Shown: piece after piece, positions 1 through 7,283 of the stretch
How the letters are laid out: every line of letters begins with the position of its first letter
Numbering within the stretch: the first letter of the stretch is position 1
Virus record (IMG/VR): IMGVR_UViG_3300005613_000251
Location: 1 to 32,752 of that record
DNA from: a virus
DNA: 32,752 bases
Direction: 5' to 3' (one strand)
Translations under genes and position numbers: made by a program
The notes under the pieces: generated by a model
The model's input: only the letters and a program-made list of their open reading frames with translations
The model's database searches: none
Told to the model about the DNA's origin: nothing

Positions 1-34
1 GAGCGCAGACGCGCGGCTTTCGTGCAATTTTAAT

Positions 35-68
35 GTTATACCAAGGGGTAATTATACAAAGGTATAAC
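35..68. promoter_or_regulatory. Inverted repeat, operator-like or hairpin
   Basis: A perfect 8-bp inverted repeat (GTTATACC at 35-42, GGTATAAC at 61-68) flanks an AT-rich 18-base spacer. It lies about 75 bases upstream of a likely promoter, so a repressor or activator operator is plausible. A hairpin in a transcript entering from the left is the alternative. No regulator gene is visible in the window. Confidence 0.4.
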
Positions 69-140
69 ACTGCTCTAATGGCCTCTAGGTGCCCATTTGA
101 CGCGGATTTAGCACTTTTTGGGATTTTGTGTCGATTTTTG

Positions 141-169
141 TTGACAGGTAGGAAGGAGAGGAGTAAGAT
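141..169 (+). promoter_or_regulatory. Sigma70-type promoter for the small early-type genes
   Basis: A perfect -35 hexamer TTGACA (141-146) is followed after exactly 17 bases by TAAGAT (164-169), a 4 of 6 match to the -10 consensus. It points rightward toward the three small genes starting at 234, 811 and 1031. No equally good match was seen elsewhere in the first 230 bases. The call is by eye only. Confidence 0.5.
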
Positions 170-200
170 GGTTTTATTATACACTTATACATATATATAA
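168..200 (+). CDS. Possible 10-codon leader peptide, Tyr/Thr-rich
   Basis: An ATG at 168 sits 8-12 bases after a purine-rich Shine-Dalgarno-like stretch (AAGGAGAGG, 153-161). It opens a 10-codon frame reading MVLLYTYTYI before TAA. The next real gene begins 34 bases downstream. Tiny ORFs of biased composition in this position can act as attenuator leaders, but no terminator/antiterminator pair was found here. The ATG also overlaps the proposed -10 element, so if that promoter is used the leader could not be translated from it. Low confidence. Confidence 0.15.
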   Translation: MVLLYTYTYI

Positions 201-233
201 ATACACACACCTAATAAGGGAGGTTAATGTACT

Positions 234-788
234 GTGTCAGTTAAAGTAATAACAACAAAACAACTAACAAAATGGGGGGCATGTCAGGAAGGTATAAAAG
301 CATTTAAGTCCCAAAAAGAAACTGACAGTGAAACTATTATACACAATTTAATTAAATCTGGCAGGGTTGACTGGGCTAATTGGTTATTAGTAAGGGTTTT
401 AGATGATAAAACCAAGCAAGTTAAATATGCTGTGTTTGCAGCTCGGTTGGTTTTGGGTTTGTATGAAACCACTTACCCTAAGCGGACTGCGCCGAGAGAA
501 GCCATAGAAGCTGCAGAGGCTTGGTTAAAAAACCCCACTGCTGATGCTGTCGGTGCTACTGTTTATGATGCTGATGCTGTCGGTGCTACTGCTTTTGCTG
601 CTGATGCTGCCGGTGCTACTGCTTTTGCTGCTTATGTTGCTGATGCTGATGATGTTGCTTATGCTGCTACTTATGCTGCTTATGCTGCTGCTTATGCTGA
701 TGATGTTGCTTATGCTGCTGGTGCTTATACCGAGGTTGGTTACACACTACTGGGCAAGTTACTAACATATGGGATGACTTTGATGTAG
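234..788 (+). CDS. Ala-rich repeat protein with Imm5-like N-terminal region
   Basis: 184 residues from a GTG start, chosen because AAGGGAGG (216-223) lies about 10 bases upstream. Residues 1 to about 105 look folded, with a WGACQEG segment and a DWANWLL segment. This pattern recalls a widespread phage/bacterial family often annotated as Imm5-like or putative immunity protein; the recognition is from memory. Residues from about 103 are an Ala/Asp/Tyr-rich repeat: three 10-residue ADAVGAT-type units, then two ADDVAYAA units. Ala is almost always GCT, so the repeat looks like recent DNA slippage. The family commonly has such variable Ala-rich tails. It is followed at 811 by another small gene with its own strong ribosome site. 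Function unknown; an immunity or accessory role is only a family-based guess. Confidence 0.75.
   Translation: MSVKVITTKQLTKWGACQEGIKAFKSQKETDSETIIHNLIKSGRVDWANWLLVRVLDDKTKQVKYAVFAARLVLGLYETTYPKRTAPREAIEAAEAWLKNPTADAVGATVYDADAVGATAFAADAAGATAFAAYVADADDVAYAATYAAYAAAYADDVAYAAGAYTEVGYTLLGKLLTYGMTLM
540..629 (+). repeat. Three tandem 30-bp units inside an Ala-rich gene
   Basis: Units starting at 540, 570 and 600 share GCTGATGCTG[T/C]CGGTGCTACT. The 30-bp period keeps the frame (10 residues). Units two and three differ by a single base over about 30 bases, indicating recent duplication. A second, shorter repeat (GATGATGTTGCTTATGCTGC, twice) follows within 640-720. Confidence 0.9.
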
Positions 789-810
789 TAAAAAAGGAGG
801 TATAGTAAGG

Positions 811-1008
811 ATGCAACTTAAGTTATACGTATGGGAAGAATTCGAGCCTGATTACTCTTCAGGTTTAGCAGTCGCCGTTGCTACCGATGTACGGGCGGCT
901 AAACAACAAGTTGAGTACATAAGGGGGTACCCAGTAAGTCACTGGGGCTCTGTTAAAGTGTACTCTCTAAATAAACCAAGAGCTTTTTACCGAGTCGGCT
1001 CTGGTTAA
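811..1008 (+). CDS. Small hypothetical protein, 65 aa
   Basis: Starts at ATG 811 behind a strong AAAAAGGAGG site. The 65-residue product has no transmembrane stretch or Cys motif. It has an acidic aromatic N terminus (VWEEFEPDY) and a mixed alpha/beta-looking body. The leader sequence AAAGGAGGTRTAGTAA is almost the same as that of the next gene at 1031, so the two are probably expressed together at similar levels. Not recognised; typical of small phage accessory genes. Confidence 0.7.
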   Translation: MQLKLYVWEEFEPDYSSGLAVAVATDVRAAKQQVEYIRGYPVSHWGSVKVYSLNKPRAFYRVGSG

Positions 1009-1030
1009 TATGATAAAGGAGGTGTAGTAA

Positions 1031-1258
1031 ATGGTATACATCATATTAAACCACACAGAGGATTCCCCCTCTACAGTGATCGATGTGTTTAAAACAAGAC
1101 TTCTTGCTGAGGAGCACGCACAAAGGCTACGTGACGGATACCGTCCAGTACGGTATAACTCTGAAGAGGATTCCTCCGGGGACGCCCTTAATGAGATCCT
1201 AAACTTTGATACTTGCCTTGAAATAGTACCTAAATACGTGAGAAATACAAAAGGATAA
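1031..1258 (+). CDS. Small hypothetical protein, 75 aa
   Basis: Starts at ATG 1031, preceded by AAAGGAGGTGTAGTAA. The 75-residue product reads VYIILNH...VIDVFKTRLLAEEHAQRL and then an acidic stretch. This resembles the short phage proteins with a strand, an 'F-x-T-x-x-x-A' helix and a second strand that are common in early regions. No catalytic motif. It is the last rightward gene before the convergent minus-strand gene ending at 1415. Function unknown. Confidence 0.7.
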   Translation: MVYIILNHTEDSPSTVIDVFKTRLLAEEHAQRLRDGYRPVRYNSEEDSSGDALNEILNFDTCLEIVPKYVRNTKG

Positions 1259-1297
1259 GGTATAACTAATTGAAATTACTGAATGTTCGGGCTAACG

Positions 1298-1319
1298 GGG
1301 GAGTGATATACCACCCCCC
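1298..1319. other. Stem-loop between convergent genes
   Basis: GGGGAGTG (1298-1305) can pair with CACCCCCC (1312-1319) with one A-C mismatch and a six-base loop. It lies in the 156-base gap between the rightward gene ending at 1258 and the leftward gene ending at 1415. No T-run follows on either side, so a classic intrinsic terminator is not supported. A bidirectional transcription barrier or chance pairing are the options. Confidence 0.25.
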
Positions 1320-1391
1320 AGGCCCCATAGGGTGTCATTACACAATAGCAGACAGGTGGTGCAAAGTCAAGTGACATTTAGTAATTTCACT

Positions 1392-1424
1392 TTCATTTTA
1401 CCTTCATTTTACCTTCATTTTATC
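1392..1424. repeat. Three tandem 11-bp units at the 3' end of the minus-strand gene
   Basis: TTCATTTTACC, TTCATTTTACC and TTCATTTTATC follow each other without gaps. The stop codon of the minus-strand gene (TGA at 1415-1417 on the complement) lies in the last unit. The 11-base period does not keep the reading frame, so the array is mostly 3' untranslated. Each extra unit also carries a TGA on the complement, giving near-tandem stops. Confidence 0.8.
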
Positions 1425-2515
1425 TTATCATCTCCTAATACCTCATCAAATAAGGCGTCAAGAGCATTAGGCTGACTTCCCGGCTCCACTTTTTTTACTA
1501 CCTTTCCTTTCTTCTTTCTCTTCCTTTTCTTAGTTGTCTTTTGACTCTCCAGATACGTCTCTTTTCGTTGTCTATATCGTACTCTATCTTTAACCTCTTG
1601 TACTATCTGCTGGGGAGTTTGCGGGTTTGTTGCCCCCTTATCTAGTGCTTCTGCTGCTTTCTGTAAACATAACTGGTCTATGTACTCATCCAACACTCTA
1701 GGACTTTTCTGTATCCTCGCATATTCATTCTTAAACCATACATCCTTATATACCTTACTTTTTATGTCTTTCTCTAGTGCTTTCCTGATACGTAATCTTA
1801 CTCCCTTATTTAAAGAACACCACTGTCCACAGTCTTTTACACTTCTTTGCCTCAAGCTTAAGTCTGTTCTCCACACGTATTGCCCACACTTACACCGGCA
1901 ATACCACATCAATTTACCATTTCTATATTCCCCTTCTGTACCCACTACCTTTAAATTACCCACCTCTACCCATTTAAGGGACTTACTAGTATCATATAAT
2001 CTTTTCAAATCCCTTTTAGTTTTGATCTTTATCTTACCTGTGCGCAGATCCTCTACTTCCCAGCGAGAAGAGCGTATTTTAGGATTATACGTGGATCTAC
2101 CGTCTTTTCGTTGTAAGTTCTGGGGTACCGCTGGTATTACTGTACCATCTTCTATTGCCTTCCTCTGGAATTGAGTACTTAGTTGTTTCCAAGGGATATT
2201 TAACCTCTCTACTACCTTTTCTTCTTCTCTTGTAACCCGCCTTAACACTAGGAACGGACCAATTATATCACCAGTTAAGTCGCGCTTATCTTTTTTTGCT
2301 TGTAAATAACTTACTTTTGTGATATGATTCGTGGTAAGTTTACCAAATTCTTCCCGTAGTTGGTAGTACTCTTGGTTTAATTTTTGGGTAGACAGAAATA
2401 ATTTATAATCAGGTTTAGCTTTTAGTAGGGCTTGATTCTTACGTATCTGTTCCATAAGGGCTAAAATATCGATGTACAAATCTATTGCTTGGTGTAAATC
2501 ATTATTATTACTCAT
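1415..2515 (-). CDS. Putative nucleic-acid-binding protein with Cys motif and basic tail, 366 aa
   Basis: ATG at 2515 follows GAGGAG on the minus strand. Residues 1 to about 90 are charged and helical. Around residues 205-235 is a WYCRCKCG...LRQRSVKDCGQWC segment. It resembles the CxCG...L...G...SCGC zinc motif found beside DNA-binding or HNH/AP2-type modules in phage proteins, though no HNH catalytic set is visible. The C terminus carries a Lys/Arg block (KKRKRKKKGK). It is the only minus-strand gene and is transcribed divergently from the late operon across a 339-base control region. A regulator or homing-type DNA-binding protein are possibilities. Function not established. Confidence 0.65.
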   Translation of the reverse strand: MSNNNDLHQAIDLYIDILALMEQIRKNQALLKAKPDYKLFLSTQKLNQEYYQLREEFGKLTTNHITKVSYLQAKKDKRDLTGDIIGPFLVLRRVTREEEKVVERLNIPWKQLSTQFQRKAIEDGTVIPAVPQNLQRKDGRSTYNPKIRSSRWEVEDLRTGKIKIKTKRDLKRLYDTSKSLKWVEVGNLKVVGTEGEYRNGKLMWYCRCKCGQYVWRTDLSLRQRSVKDCGQWCSLNKGVRLRIRKALEKDIKSKVYKDVWFKNEYARIQKSPRVLDEYIDQLCLQKAAEALDKGATNPQTPQQIVQEVKDRVRYRQRKETYLESQKTTKKRKRKKKGKVVKKVEPGSQPNALDALFDEVLGDDKIK

Positions 2516-2854
2516 GTTTCTCCTCGCTAGTGATAAAAGATTACTGTTTAATCAAGATTCACATGGGTATATTAGTTTTTTTCATACACTTACACCCATT
2601 TTTAAGAAAAGTGCCTGTGAATCTCGATGGTTGTTTCACCTTTATTTACAGTATATTATCAGTGTAAATATAAACCTGTACCCATCAAAAAATCATAACA
2701 GATTCCGCTTTACACACTTTACCGTTGAAAATAAAGGGAAAATGACATTCGAGATACGCTTTATACCTCTGGGTTATCCTTTTGTATTTAAAGGTGGAAA
2801 TGAGAATGCCGTTTTCTATAAGGTATTTATATAATATAATAGAAGGAGTACAGA
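2516..2854. promoter_or_regulatory. Divergent, gene-free control region
   Basis: This AT-rich stretch of 339 bases separates the leftward gene at 2515 from the rightward packaging/late operon starting at 2855. It contains a long inverted repeat (2555-2624), repeated TTACAC/GTGTAA words and a TATAATATAAT run just before the ribosome site of the small terminase. No complete -35/-10 pair with good spacing could be fixed by eye. It is the natural place for the late promoter and for operators. The 120-residue frame crossing it is not considered a gene. Confidence 0.55.
2555..2624. promoter_or_regulatory. Nested inverted repeat in the control region
   Basis: AGATTCACA (2555-2563) and TGTGAATCT (2616-2624) are perfect 9-bp arms. 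Inside them ATGGGT (2564-2569) and ACCCAT (2594-2599) form a second pair contiguous with the left arm. It may be a paired operator for a dimeric regulator, allowing looping, or a large RNA hairpin in the 5' region of the late transcript. Confidence 0.5.
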
Positions 2855-3397
2855 TTGTCAATAGAGAAAACAGTCTACATTACCAAAGCTGAATATGCTC
2901 GTCATCGTGGGGTGTCTGCAAAAACCATCACCAAACACGCGCAGAACCACACTATAGCCACTAATGAACAAGGCCTGGTTGATCGTGACTTCTCTGACTT
3001 CCTCCTGGATAACTATACGAAAAGCCTTATTGAAAACCCGAAAGCCTCCCAGGAACATAGAAAACGAGGGGAACCTGACCCTCTTATAGCTGCCAAGATC
3101 GCGAACATGGATAACAGTTACCTAAAGGCTCGTGCTGATCTTACTCGCTCAAAGGCTGATCAAGCTGAATTGGAGCTGCAAGTGGCTCGTGGCACTTATG
3201 TATCTAAAACATCTACGGATAAGGCAGGCTTTGAATGTGCCCGGCATACTCGTGATGCCGTTATGAGTGTCCCTGATCGTGTTGGTGCTCTCTTAGCTGC
3301 AGAGGAAAGTATTTTAGAAGTTAAACGTATCCTTACAGAGGAATTAACAAAAGCTTTAGAGGATGTTATCAGCTTTTTAGCCGAAGGGGAGGAATAA
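2855..3397 (+). CDS. terS: Terminase small subunit, Nu1-like
   Basis: 180 residues, close to lambda Nu1 (181). The start is TTG at 2855, six bases after AGAAGGAG. Residues 10-30 (TKAEYARHRGVSAKTITKHA) form a winged-helix DNA-recognition segment like the Nu1 domain that binds cos or pac sites. Residues 90-125 are a charged helix (KARADLTRSKADQAELELQ). Residues 140-180 give the C-terminal part expected to contact the large subunit (VPDRVGALLAAEESILEVKRIL). It would bind the concatemer and recruit the large terminase for packaging. It is the first gene of the rightward operon. Unusually, the large subunit lies 3.8 kb downstream rather than next to it. Family assignment is by motif and length. 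Confidence 0.85.
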   Translation: MSIEKTVYITKAEYARHRGVSAKTITKHAQNHTIATNEQGLVDRDFSDFLLDNYTKSLIENPKASQEHRKRGEPDPLIAAKIANMDNSYLKARADLTRSKADQAELELQVARGTYVSKTSTDKAGFECARHTRDAVMSVPDRVGALLAAEESILEVKRILTEELTKALEDVISFLAEGEE

Positions 3398-4213
3398 ATG
3401 TCAGATAAGAATGCTAATCGTAAGGGAATCGTCAAGTCAAATTATATAAACGTAAACCGAGTAGGTAATAAGCCCATCATACCTATCTTCATATTATCTA
3501 CGGGACGTGCCGGTACAAACTGGCTTGCTTGGGCTGCCTCCCACACTATCACCTCCTCCGTCTGTGTCCATGAAGCTCCTCCCATGATCAAACAACTCGG
3601 CCTGGCTTACTATCATCACCTATTAAACCCTGCCGATGCTGCTACTCAGTGCTCTTTAGCGAGGGAATCCGCTCTGGCCGCTGTTCGCCGCTACTATAAG
3701 AAACGCTATTACATTGAGGTTAACCAGAATATGTTCAGCCTCCACGATCCTCTAAAAGCCGCCTTCCCTGACGCCCTCTTCATTGGTCTTGTCCGGGATG
3801 GCCGTGCTTTTGTAACCTCAATGATAAACAAAGGTGTATACCAGAGGGGTGGGGCCTACATTACTCCAAAAGAAGATACTATTACGGCTCATAAATGGTC
3901 CAAATGGACCTTAGTACAGAAACTCGCCTGGCACTGGCAGGAGAAGATACAATGTCTTCAGGACGCTAAACTTACTATATTCCGCTCAGAAGACCTCTTT
4001 GGTAACCGTGGCTTTGAAACATGGTGTCAATTTTGGGCAACTTGGGGAATCCCACATAAAACCACTCCAGAATATTATAAGCATCTCAGGAGCCAGCGAG
4101 TTAATAAAACTGTCCACAGAAACTTCCCACCCTATAGTAACTGGCCTCAAAAAGATAAGGACGATTTTTGGGCTATTTGTGGGCCTAAGATGAAGGAATT
4201 AAATTATGGCTAG
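3398..4213 (+). CDS. PAPS-dependent sulfotransferase family protein
   Basis: 271 residues, ATG directly after the terS stop and behind GGGGAGG. Residues 32-43 (ILSTGRAGTNWL) match the 5'-phosphosulfate binding loop of sulfotransferases. Residues 130-142 (GLVRDGRAFVTSM) match the 3'-phosphate site, with Arg133 and Ser141 in the expected places. A His-Glu pair (58-59) follows the first loop at the usual spacing. Such enzymes move sulfate from PAPS to hydroxyl groups, often on glycans. Being in the virion operon it may modify virion glycans or a host surface sugar; the substrate is inferred only from context. Its 3' end overlaps the next ORF by 8 bases, suggesting coupled translation. It is an insert relative to lambda order. 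Confidence 0.8.
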   Translation: MSDKNANRKGIVKSNYINVNRVGNKPIIPIFILSTGRAGTNWLAWAASHTITSSVCVHEAPPMIKQLGLAYYHHLLNPADAATQCSLARESALAAVRRYYKKRYYIEVNQNMFSLHDPLKAAFPDALFIGLVRDGRAFVTSMINKGVYQRGGAYITPKEDTITAHKWSKWTLVQKLAWHWQEKIQCLQDAKLTIFRSEDLFGNRGFETWCQFWATWGIPHKTTPEYYKHLRSQRVNKTVHRNFPPYSNWPQKDKDDFWAICGPKMKELNYG

Positions 4214-7073
4214 AGGCGTCATTGTAGAAAATCATGGTAAGGGGTTCTATACGGTTAAATTGGTAGGGGATCTTGCACGTCTTAAGAAGGCCCTGATTCA
4301 AATGGAGAATAAACGTGGAGCTCTGATAAACTTCATCAACTTGTGGTTAAAGCATTTGGAGGAGTTTCGTATACACTATGTAAATATGGAAAAACAATTA
4401 GCTAAAGCCCAAGCTGCGTATGCTAATGGCGTGATAAGCTTAGAACAACTTACACAGGTCCTGGAAGCTTACGCCGCTGCTGCACGTGATTATTGGGCGT
4501 GTCAACGTCAAGTAGATGCCCTTAAGGCCCAACTTGTCAGTCTGAATAGTAAGAGGACTTTATGGGAAAGATTCTTACGTGAACATGCCGGTGATGTGGA
4601 GCCTATAGGTGTGTGGTGTGCGGATTACAAAACAGACTTAGAAGAAGGGGATAATGTGGGTGTTGTACCGTTCACAGGTGAGCTGGCCAGTGGTATGGTC
4701 ATTCATCCTCATCATGCTCAATTAGACTGGACTGATTTACCCGATACCTGGAAACAGATAGAAGGACGAATAGATACCATCTGGAAACAAGATTCCTACT
4801 ATTACCCCTTACGTGACGGGAAGTTTCAAGTAACCATAGGGGCACCTGATGCTCGAAACTTTGTTAATATGGCTCTTCTCCCCGGCTGGCAGCGGTGGAT
4901 GCCTAGACACCGTTCCGGTATTATTGAGAGGATGCATTTGCATTATTCCCCTTCCAGTATCTACTTTGGCACATACTTTCCGGATGTTGCACAAGTTAAG
5001 TTAGATACGGCTGTCAGTAGTGCCCAAGGGCTGGATATAAACCCTAATCAGAAGACAACTCATTGGATAGTTGGAGGGAGGACGGATGGAAAGCCTCTAA
5101 AAAGGAATACTACGCTGGACATGTGTGTTTTTGATTACCATCCTCCTCCGGATTATGCGGCGCGTAGCCCAAAATCCGGGGTGTCTTTTCGTCCAAAGGA
5201 TATTGTGGTTGTTTCTTTTAAAAATAATGATTGGAACCAAGCACGGGTATTTGGGTATGTAACTAACCCCCGTCTTCCTGTGTATAGGGTTAAGATATAT
5301 CGTAAAGGTTTAGTGGGATATGAGGTACCCTTAGCTAGTGATGAAGTAGAAGTTACAAGAGACGCATGTGTGTATAATCATGTTTATGGGTGGACATTAT
5401 ACTTTAAACAAGTTAATGGGGTACACGATTTTGAAGGTAAAGAAATTAAACAGGGGGATCATATAACCGTGACTTCCGGGGGCACTGCGTATGTCACTAA
5501 GGTAAGTGTGTTAGGGGGTACATTTGATGATGGCACTGCTTACGGGGTTTTGCGTTTAGCTGACCGTGTAGGGAATTTTTATGGTAATGGGGTAACACGA
5601 CGACCTATGTTTATTACGACTACTATTAAAGTAGATGATGAGGTGGTGGCTTTTTTTGTAGGCCCTCCGGCTGACCCTTTCTTGATTGTATGGGCTGATC
5701 TCTACGTAAAGGGGATAGAGACGCAGGGACTTCTTGCTACTACATGGCTGCGTACATGGTACCACCAAAATACCTGTTCAGGGTTCTTTAACCACTTTTC
5801 TCAATTTTATGATGAAGACTCAGAGTGTTGGGTAATACTATTACATAGATTTTTAGAGGGAGGATTTTTTCTATTTGCACAGAATATCCCTAGAACGATA
5901 CGAACACAATATCCGGATAAGTATAAAACTGATGATTTCTTTGATAGAGGGAGCGTAGAAAGAAGGGGGGGAGATGATGTAGAACCTCCTTATTGGATGG
6001 CACCAAACTTAGATTGGAAGGGTATGGGTTCTCAGAGTGTGTATATGCAAAATAGGAGAGATTACTATGTAGGAAAATATGCATCTAGTGATTTTGGGGA
6101 TAGGATAACTGATGATTTACGGCATATCTACACTATCCATATGGAGTATTGGGACGTAGGATGTGAGGAATATGTGGAAAAAAAGCTCTCTGCTAGCCCA
6201 TGGTTAGACCCTAGTGGTAATTGTTACGCTGGGGGTTATTTTAATAATACCCTCACCAGATATCAAGTAGTGTACTCATCTGTGCCCTTTGATACCTGTT
6301 TTGCTCATTACATGGGAGATGGGGCTTTGGACTATGTATACCGTGCATGTAAAGTAAAACATAATGCTACCTCTGTATATGAGCCACTAACAGAGATAGG
6401 GGAATACTGTTATTACAATGATGCCGGTGTTTTAGATTGTCAAACTAAGTATCTTGGTAATTGTGCTACTACTCAATATGAGATACAGGCTGAGATACGT
6501 GGAGGGTGGCTAGACGATGGCATAACCGATAATGGTGTACGTTTATCCGGAGGGATAGGTGGTGCTGTTAAGTTCTCTGAGACATTGCCGGTACATTTAT
6601 CTACGTGTCAAAGGTACCCTGAGCCTGGTACGCCGGACTTTATATACCATGGTAATAATGTATCTCCCTGGACTTTTCCTGAGGACTATTATAATCACCA
6701 AGGGGATCTTAAGGGTACTGTAATAAGTATAACACAGAAGAACATAAGTCCGGGTACTATTACATTCCGCTGCCTTGAATGGAGGAGCCGTAGATGGATA
6801 CCGTTTGAAGGCTGGGTTCCTGTTGTACATTACGGTACTTACGCCGCTGATGTGCAGTGGATAAAGGAAGTTCCTTGTGATTTTAAGTGTAGGCCAACAG
6901 GGGTATACAGATATGATGAAGTGTTGGATAGTGAACAAGGTGAAGGATACGTAAGTACCTATGGTTGGAATGATTCGGTATCTCAAGGTCCTATGCCTAG
7001 TGGAAAAACATTATCCTATGAAGCTAACCCCCCTGCTACGGATCATGAGGGGCCTGTAACAGAATTAATGTAA
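4206..7073 (+). CDS. Large conserved phage protein, possible virion component, 955 aa
   Basis: Start ATG 4206 overlaps the sulfotransferase end. Residues 20-140 are helical and coiled-coil-like (MENKRG...EEFRIHYVNMEKQLAKAQ). Residues 150-360 hold a module with LLPGWQRWMPRHRSG and SSAQGLDINPN. It is followed by a segment reading 'VVVSFKNNDWNQARVFGYVTNPR' in two pieces, which looks like the beta-barrel modules of phage virion or tail-associated proteins ('...VVGFxxNPRPC'). The last 450 residues are Tyr-, Gly- and Cys-rich with no recognised fold. No enzyme motif was seen. Similar modules are, from memory, common in uncharacterised prophage proteins. The size and late-operon position suggest a structural or host-interaction role. 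Its place between the two terminase genes is unusual. Confidence 0.6.
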   Translation: MARGVIVENHGKGFYTVKLVGDLARLKKALIQMENKRGALINFINLWLKHLEEFRIHYVNMEKQLAKAQAAYANGVISLEQLTQVLEAYAAAARDYWACQRQVDALKAQLVSLNSKRTLWERFLREHAGDVEPIGVWCADYKTDLEEGDNVGVVPFTGELASGMVIHPHHAQLDWTDLPDTWKQIEGRIDTIWKQDSYYYPLRDGKFQVTIGAPDARNFVNMALLPGWQRWMPRHRSGIIERMHLHYSPSSIYFGTYFPDVAQVKLDTAVSSAQGLDINPNQKTTHWIVGGRTDGKPLKRNTTLDMCVFDYHPPPDYAARSPKSGVSFRPKDIVVVSFKNNDWNQARVFGYVTNPRLPVYRVKIYRKGLVGYEVPLASDEVEVTRDACVYNHVYGWTLYFKQVNGVHDFEGKEIKQGDHITVTSGGTAYVTKVSVLGGTFDDGTAYGVLRLADRVGNFYGNGVTRRPMFITTTIKVDDEVVAFFVGPPADPFLIVWADLYVKGIETQGLLATTWLRTWYHQNTCSGFFNHFSQFYDEDSECWVILLHRFLEGGFFLFAQNIPRTIRTQYPDKYKTDDFFDRGSVERRGGDDVEPPYWMAPNLDWKGMGSQSVYMQNRRDYYVGKYASSDFGDRITDDLRHIYTIHMEYWDVGCEEYVEKKLSASPWLDPSGNCYAGGYFNNTLTRYQVVYSSVPFDTCFAHYMGDGALDYVYRACKVKHNATSVYEPLTEIGEYCYYNDAGVLDCQTKYLGNCATTQYEIQAEIRGGWLDDGITDNGVRLSGGIGGAVKFSETLPVHLSTCQRYPEPGTPDFIYHGNNVSPWTFPEDYYNHQGDLKGTVISITQKNISPGTITFRCLEWRSRRWIPFEGWVPVVHYGTYAADVQWIKEVPCDFKCRPTGVYRYDEVLDSEQGEGYVSTYGWNDSVSQGPMPSGKTLSYEANPPATDHEGPVTELM

Positions 7074-7088
7074 TCATAGGAGTCTTTT

Positions 7089-7283
7089 ATGTTACCTAAT
7101 TGTCCTAACTGTGGTGGCAGTAATGTAGTAGTAAAACGGAAAGTTCCTACAGGTAGGAGACCCTCTTGACATGATCCAAAGTTCCTGATCTGCCGGGATT
7201 GCAGATCGAGTGTAAAGGTTAAGGTGTTTAAAAGAAACTATGTCATCCCAAAAGACGCCCCCATACATACACCCGTACACTGA
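7089..7283 (+). pseudogene. Small zinc-ribbon ORF interrupted by one in-frame TGA
   Basis: ATG 7089 follows AGGAG (7078-7082) at good spacing. The frame reads MLPNCPNCGGSNVVVKRK and continues through a TGA at 7167-7169. The same frame then gives HDPKFLICRDCRSSVKV and ends with TGA at 7281-7283, inside the start of terL. With the TGA read as an amino acid it is a 64-residue protein with CxxC...CxxC spacing typical of a zinc ribbon. With the TGA as stop only the first CxxC is made. Either it is a freshly broken gene (a TGG to TGA change would do it) or the stop is read through. No other gene in the window shows internal TGA, so a genome-wide code change is unlikely. Confidence 0.5.

Noticed and set aside
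544-765. 73-residue Leu/Met-rich frame in the Ala-rich repeat
   Set aside because: A frame shift of GCT repeats (CTG) giving false membrane-like sequence; no ribosome site.
2472-2834. 120-residue plus-strand frame over the control region
   Set aside because: It starts inside the opposite-strand gene, has no ribosome site and no protein-like composition.
7089-7283. Genome-wide reassignment of TGA to an amino acid
   Set aside because: No other gene in the window has internal TGA, TGA acts as stop in several ATGA overlaps (9746, 10270, 10924), and TGG is used normally for Trp.
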